Source: DATLGB01 sp038258425 (GTDB lineage Bacteria; Actinomycetota; Thermoleophilia; Solirubrobacterales; Solirubrobacteraceae). From it: 64,000 nucleotides of DNA. The translations under genes and the position numbers were made by a program. This document shows, piece by piece, positions 62,206 to 64,000 of the stretch; the first letter of the stretch is position 1; each line of letters begins with the position of its first letter. The stretch lies in contig JBBSPV010000006.1 in the NCBI GenBank assembly GCA_038258425.1, positions 1-64,000 of the forward strand. The letters run 5' to 3'. The notes beneath the pieces were generated by a model, which was not told the DNA's origin, searched no databases, and saw nothing but the letters and a program-made list of their open reading frames with translations.

Positions 62206-62220
62206 CCTCCTCTCAGGAGG
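62206..62220 (-). terminator. Hairpin after the slipin gene
   Basis: On the minus strand CCTCCT-GAG-AGGAGG forms a perfect 6-bp stem with a 3-base loop, starting 9 bases past the slipin stop codon. It separates the slipin/NfeD transcript from the sigma gene region. Function inferred from position. Confidence 0.45.
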
Positions 62221-62228
62221 ACCCCAGG

Positions 62229-63020
62229 TTAACGAGGCAGGCCCGGCAGGCTCGCCTCGCCGTTGCGCGCGGCGCTGCCGACCACCGACCCGAGGACGTC
62301 GAGCGGCAGTGGCAGCAACACGGCGGATCCCTTGCCCTTACCGACCTCCGCGAGCGTCTGGAGGTAGCGGAGCTGAAGGGACGCGGGATTCCCGGAGAGC
62401 AGGTCCGCGGCCTCGGCCAGCCGCGAGGCGGCCTGGAACTCGGCCTCGGCGTTGATCACCTGTGCGCGTCGATCGCGCTCGGCCTCCGCCTGGCGCGCCA
62501 TCGCACGCTGCATCTCCTGTGGGATCCCCACGTCCTTGATCTCGACCGCGATGACCTTGACCCCCCACGGCTCGGTCTGCTCGTCGATGATCCGCTGGAG
62601 ATCCTCGTTGAGGTGCTCGCGCTCGGAGAGCAGCGTGTCGAGCTCCGCCTTGCCGAGCACCGAGCGCAGCGTGGTCTTCGCGATCTCCGACGTTGCCTGC
62701 AGGAAGTCCTCGATGTCGATGACCGACGCATCGGGATCCACGACGCGGAAGTAGGCGACCGCGTCGACGCGCGCCGGCACGTTGTCGCGGGTGATCACGT
62801 CCTGGGGTGGGATCGTGTGTGTGATCGTACGCAACGTGACGCGCACCATGCGATCCGCGATCGGCACGAGCAAGATCAGGCCGGGGCCCCTCTGGGCGAC
62901 GAGGCGGCCGAAGCGGAACACGACCCCTCGCTCGTACTCCCGCAGGACCCGCACAGAAGAGCCGGCCAACGCCAGCCCCAGCGCCACCAACACCACCAGA
63001 ACGATCAGGACAGCGGTCAT
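62229..63020 (-). CDS. Slipin/stomatin SPFH-domain protein
   Basis: 263 residues from ATG 63020. One N-terminal transmembrane helix (MTAVLIVLVVLVALGLALAG) then an SPFH/band-7 domain: VLREYERGVVFRFGRL, GPGLILLVPIADRMVRV, ARVDAVAYFRVVDPDAS, SEREHLNEDLQRIID and the EIKDVGIPQEMQRAMARQAEAER coiled-coil of slipins. These proteins form membrane scaffolds, usually with an NfeD partner. Here the NfeD-like gene is directly upstream and overlaps it by 4 bases. Confidence 0.93.
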   Translation of the reverse strand: MTAVLIVLVVLVALGLALAGSSVRVLREYERGVVFRFGRLVAQRGPGLILLVPIADRMVRVTLRTITHTIPPQDVITRDNVPARVDAVAYFRVVDPDASVIDIEDFLQATSEIAKTTLRSVLGKAELDTLLSEREHLNEDLQRIIDEQTEPWGVKVIAVEIKDVGIPQEMQRAMARQAEAERDRRAQVINAEAEFQAASRLAEAADLLSGNPASLQLRYLQTLAEVGKGKGSAVLLPLPLDVLGSVVGSAARNGEASLPGLPR

Positions 63021-63538
63021 CTCGAGTTCATCTCCCATTCCTCGGCCGGTCGGACAGTGAGCGTCAGCCCATCGATCGACTCGACGACGACGATGCTGCC
63101 CTCGGCCAAAGGCGCACCTTCACCCTCGAGTTCCCAGAGGCGAGCTCGCCAGAGCGCACCGTCGAGCTGCACCTGGCCGAGGGGCCGCGGCGCCACGCGA
63201 ACGGTCGCCACACGGCCGACGAGCGCGCGGCGGCCGCTGCGGACCGCGAGGCGGTGCGCCGCAAGCGACTTCGTCAGCAACAGCCAGGAAAGCGCGAGAC
63301 CGGCCAGCCCGACGGTCACGCCGGCGGCCACAACCGCCACAACCGACAGACCGGCCCCGGAGAGCGTGAGCACCACGCCTGCGGTGAGTGACGCCGCAGC
63401 GCAGGCGCCGAGCACGCCGTGCGCGGACAGGTGCGCCTCCGCCACCAGGAGCGGGGCGCTCAGTAGCATGAGCACGATGGCCAGGGTGGCGATCCCCGCG
63501 GCCAGCGGTGGCGCGATCAGGCCGATCAGAAGGGGCAT
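63017..63538 (-). CDS. NfeD-like membrane protein
   Basis: 173 residues from ATG 63538. Four hydrophobic segments (MPLLIGLIAPPLAAGIATLAIVLML onward) and a C-terminal OB-fold-like domain from about 105 (VGRVATVRVAPRPLGQVQLDG, then ARLWELEGEGAPLAEGSIVVVESIDG) are the NfeD membrane-anchored form. NfeD and slipin genes are commonly neighbours and act together in membrane protein quality control. It overlaps the slipin gene by 4 bases. Confidence 0.9.
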   Translation of the reverse strand: MPLLIGLIAPPLAAGIATLAIVLMLLSAPLLVAEAHLSAHGVLGACAAASLTAGVVLTLSGAGLSVVAVVAAGVTVGLAGLALSWLLLTKSLAAHRLAVRSGRRALVGRVATVRVAPRPLGQVQLDGALWRARLWELEGEGAPLAEGSIVVVESIDGLTLTVRPAEEWEMNSR

Positions 63539-63726
63539 GACTCCGAGCTTGGGCTGCCACCGCGCCGGACACCATGCAGGTGAGTGCCCATCTGCGAGGC
63601 ATGCGCGCCCCAGGTGGCAGTCGAGATGAACCCGCCCGTGGTCGCTTCCGATGCCCCAGTGGGTCACTTGGCGTCCCACACGAATCAGCGTCGGCCGGTC
63701 GAGGGCGAGGCATGCCCCGAGACCGT

Positions 63727-64000
63727 TCATGGCAGCTCACGCCTGGGCAGGCCACGCTTCAGGACGTCGAGGAGCACGACGGCGTCGTTGTGCTCGGCGT
63801 CATGAGCCGAGAACACCAGCGTGAGCCTCCCCTCCCGGGCCCGCCGGCGCAGCTCCGACAGGCGGGGCCGCTGGCTGCGGAGCTCCTCGACGTAGCGTCG
63901 GCGGAACTCCGCAAAGCGCGCGGGATCGTGTGCGAACCACCGGCGCAGCTCCGCGCTCGGGGCGAGATCACTCTCCCAGGCGTCGAGCCGGGCGCGTTCG
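63727..64000 (-). CDS. DUF488 family protein, C-terminal part (cut by window edge)
   Basis: 91 codons are visible and the frame stays open to the right edge. The visible part (DAWESDLAPSAELRRWFAHDP, RFAEFRRRYVEELRS, RLTLVFSAHDAEHNDAVVLLDVL) matches the C-terminal half of DUF488 proteins (YeaO-like), a small family of unknown function with conserved Trp, His and Asp residues. The start lies outside the window. No functional assignment possible. Confidence 0.8.
   Translation of the reverse strand, partial: ERARLDAWESDLAPSAELRRWFAHDPARFAEFRRRYVEELRSQRPRLSELRRRAREGRLTLVFSAHDAEHNDAVVLLDVLKRGLPRRELP

Overview
The window is a very GC-rich (clearly above 70%), densely packed bacterial chromosome segment. 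The gene set points to an actinobacterium: NucS-type mismatch endonuclease, an F420-dependent glucose-6-phosphate dehydrogenase-like enzyme, a fused 2-oxoglutarate dehydrogenase E2-E1 polypeptide, DUF3817 and DUF427 proteins, an actinobacterial-type aconitase, and many GTG starts with 4-nt stop/start overlaps. The style of the secreted proteins (delta-60 repeats, RTX repeats, Arg-rich tails) fits the Thermoleophilia/Solirubrobacterales best. That placement is an inference from gene content, not a measured one.

Layout. 1-8.4 kb: 5' part of a GH65-type secreted glycosidase, metF, a metallo-beta-lactamase-fold hydrolase, an M29 aminopeptidase, two secreted proteins of unknown role and pyruvate kinase. 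8.4-16.2 kb: an AarF/UbiB kinase-like protein, a second metallo-beta-lactamase-fold hydrolase, a glyoxalase-fold protein, an unusual STAND ATPase fused to a winged-helix DNA-binding domain, a tautomerase, Ppx/GppA with an HD domain, and a DUF4126-type membrane protein. 16.3-24.8 kb: a YCII/ECF-sigma pair coupled by an apparent CTG start, an alkyl-DHAP-synthase-like flavoprotein, a Nudix protein, DUF3817, and a 1440-residue E2-E1 2-oxoglutarate dehydrogenase carrying two lipoyl domains. 24.8-31 kb: two MarR regulators, DUF1028, an alkyltransferase-like protein, cupin, YjbQ, NucS and a J-domain/TPR protein. 31-46 kb: an ABC-2 exporter, a DUF433/PIN-like pair head-to-head with an EttA-like ABC-F ATPase, a potADBC polyamine-uptake operon followed by a flavin monooxygenase, and an acnA-M42 peptidase-HAD operon. 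46-53.3 kb: baeRF-like protein, beta-hydroxyacid dehydrogenase, nicotinamidase and nicotinate phosphoribosyltransferase (NAD salvage), FGD, and a secreted RTX-repeat protein. 53.4-57.3 kb: a large LuxR-family regulator divergent from a SnoaL-like protein and a small secreted protein.

57.3-64 kb is different in character. It starts with decayed genes (an IS3-family transposase remnant, an in-frame fusion containing the start of a flavoprotein, and a P1B-type metal ATPase with a missing N-terminus, an internal deletion and frameshifts). It continues with an intact co-directional set: ECF-like sigma factor, zinc-finger anti-sigma factor, a small helical protein, a two-helix membrane protein and an SQR/NDH-2-like flavoprotein. 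Upstream of these lie a slipin/NfeD membrane pair and the 3' part of a DUF488 gene. I read this as a sigma/anti-sigma-linked redox operon next to an old mobile-element insertion.

No rRNA, tRNA, CRISPR array or intact mobile element was recognised. Start codons were chosen from Shine-Dalgarno spacing, overlap with the upstream gene and where family homology begins; several remain uncertain and are marked.
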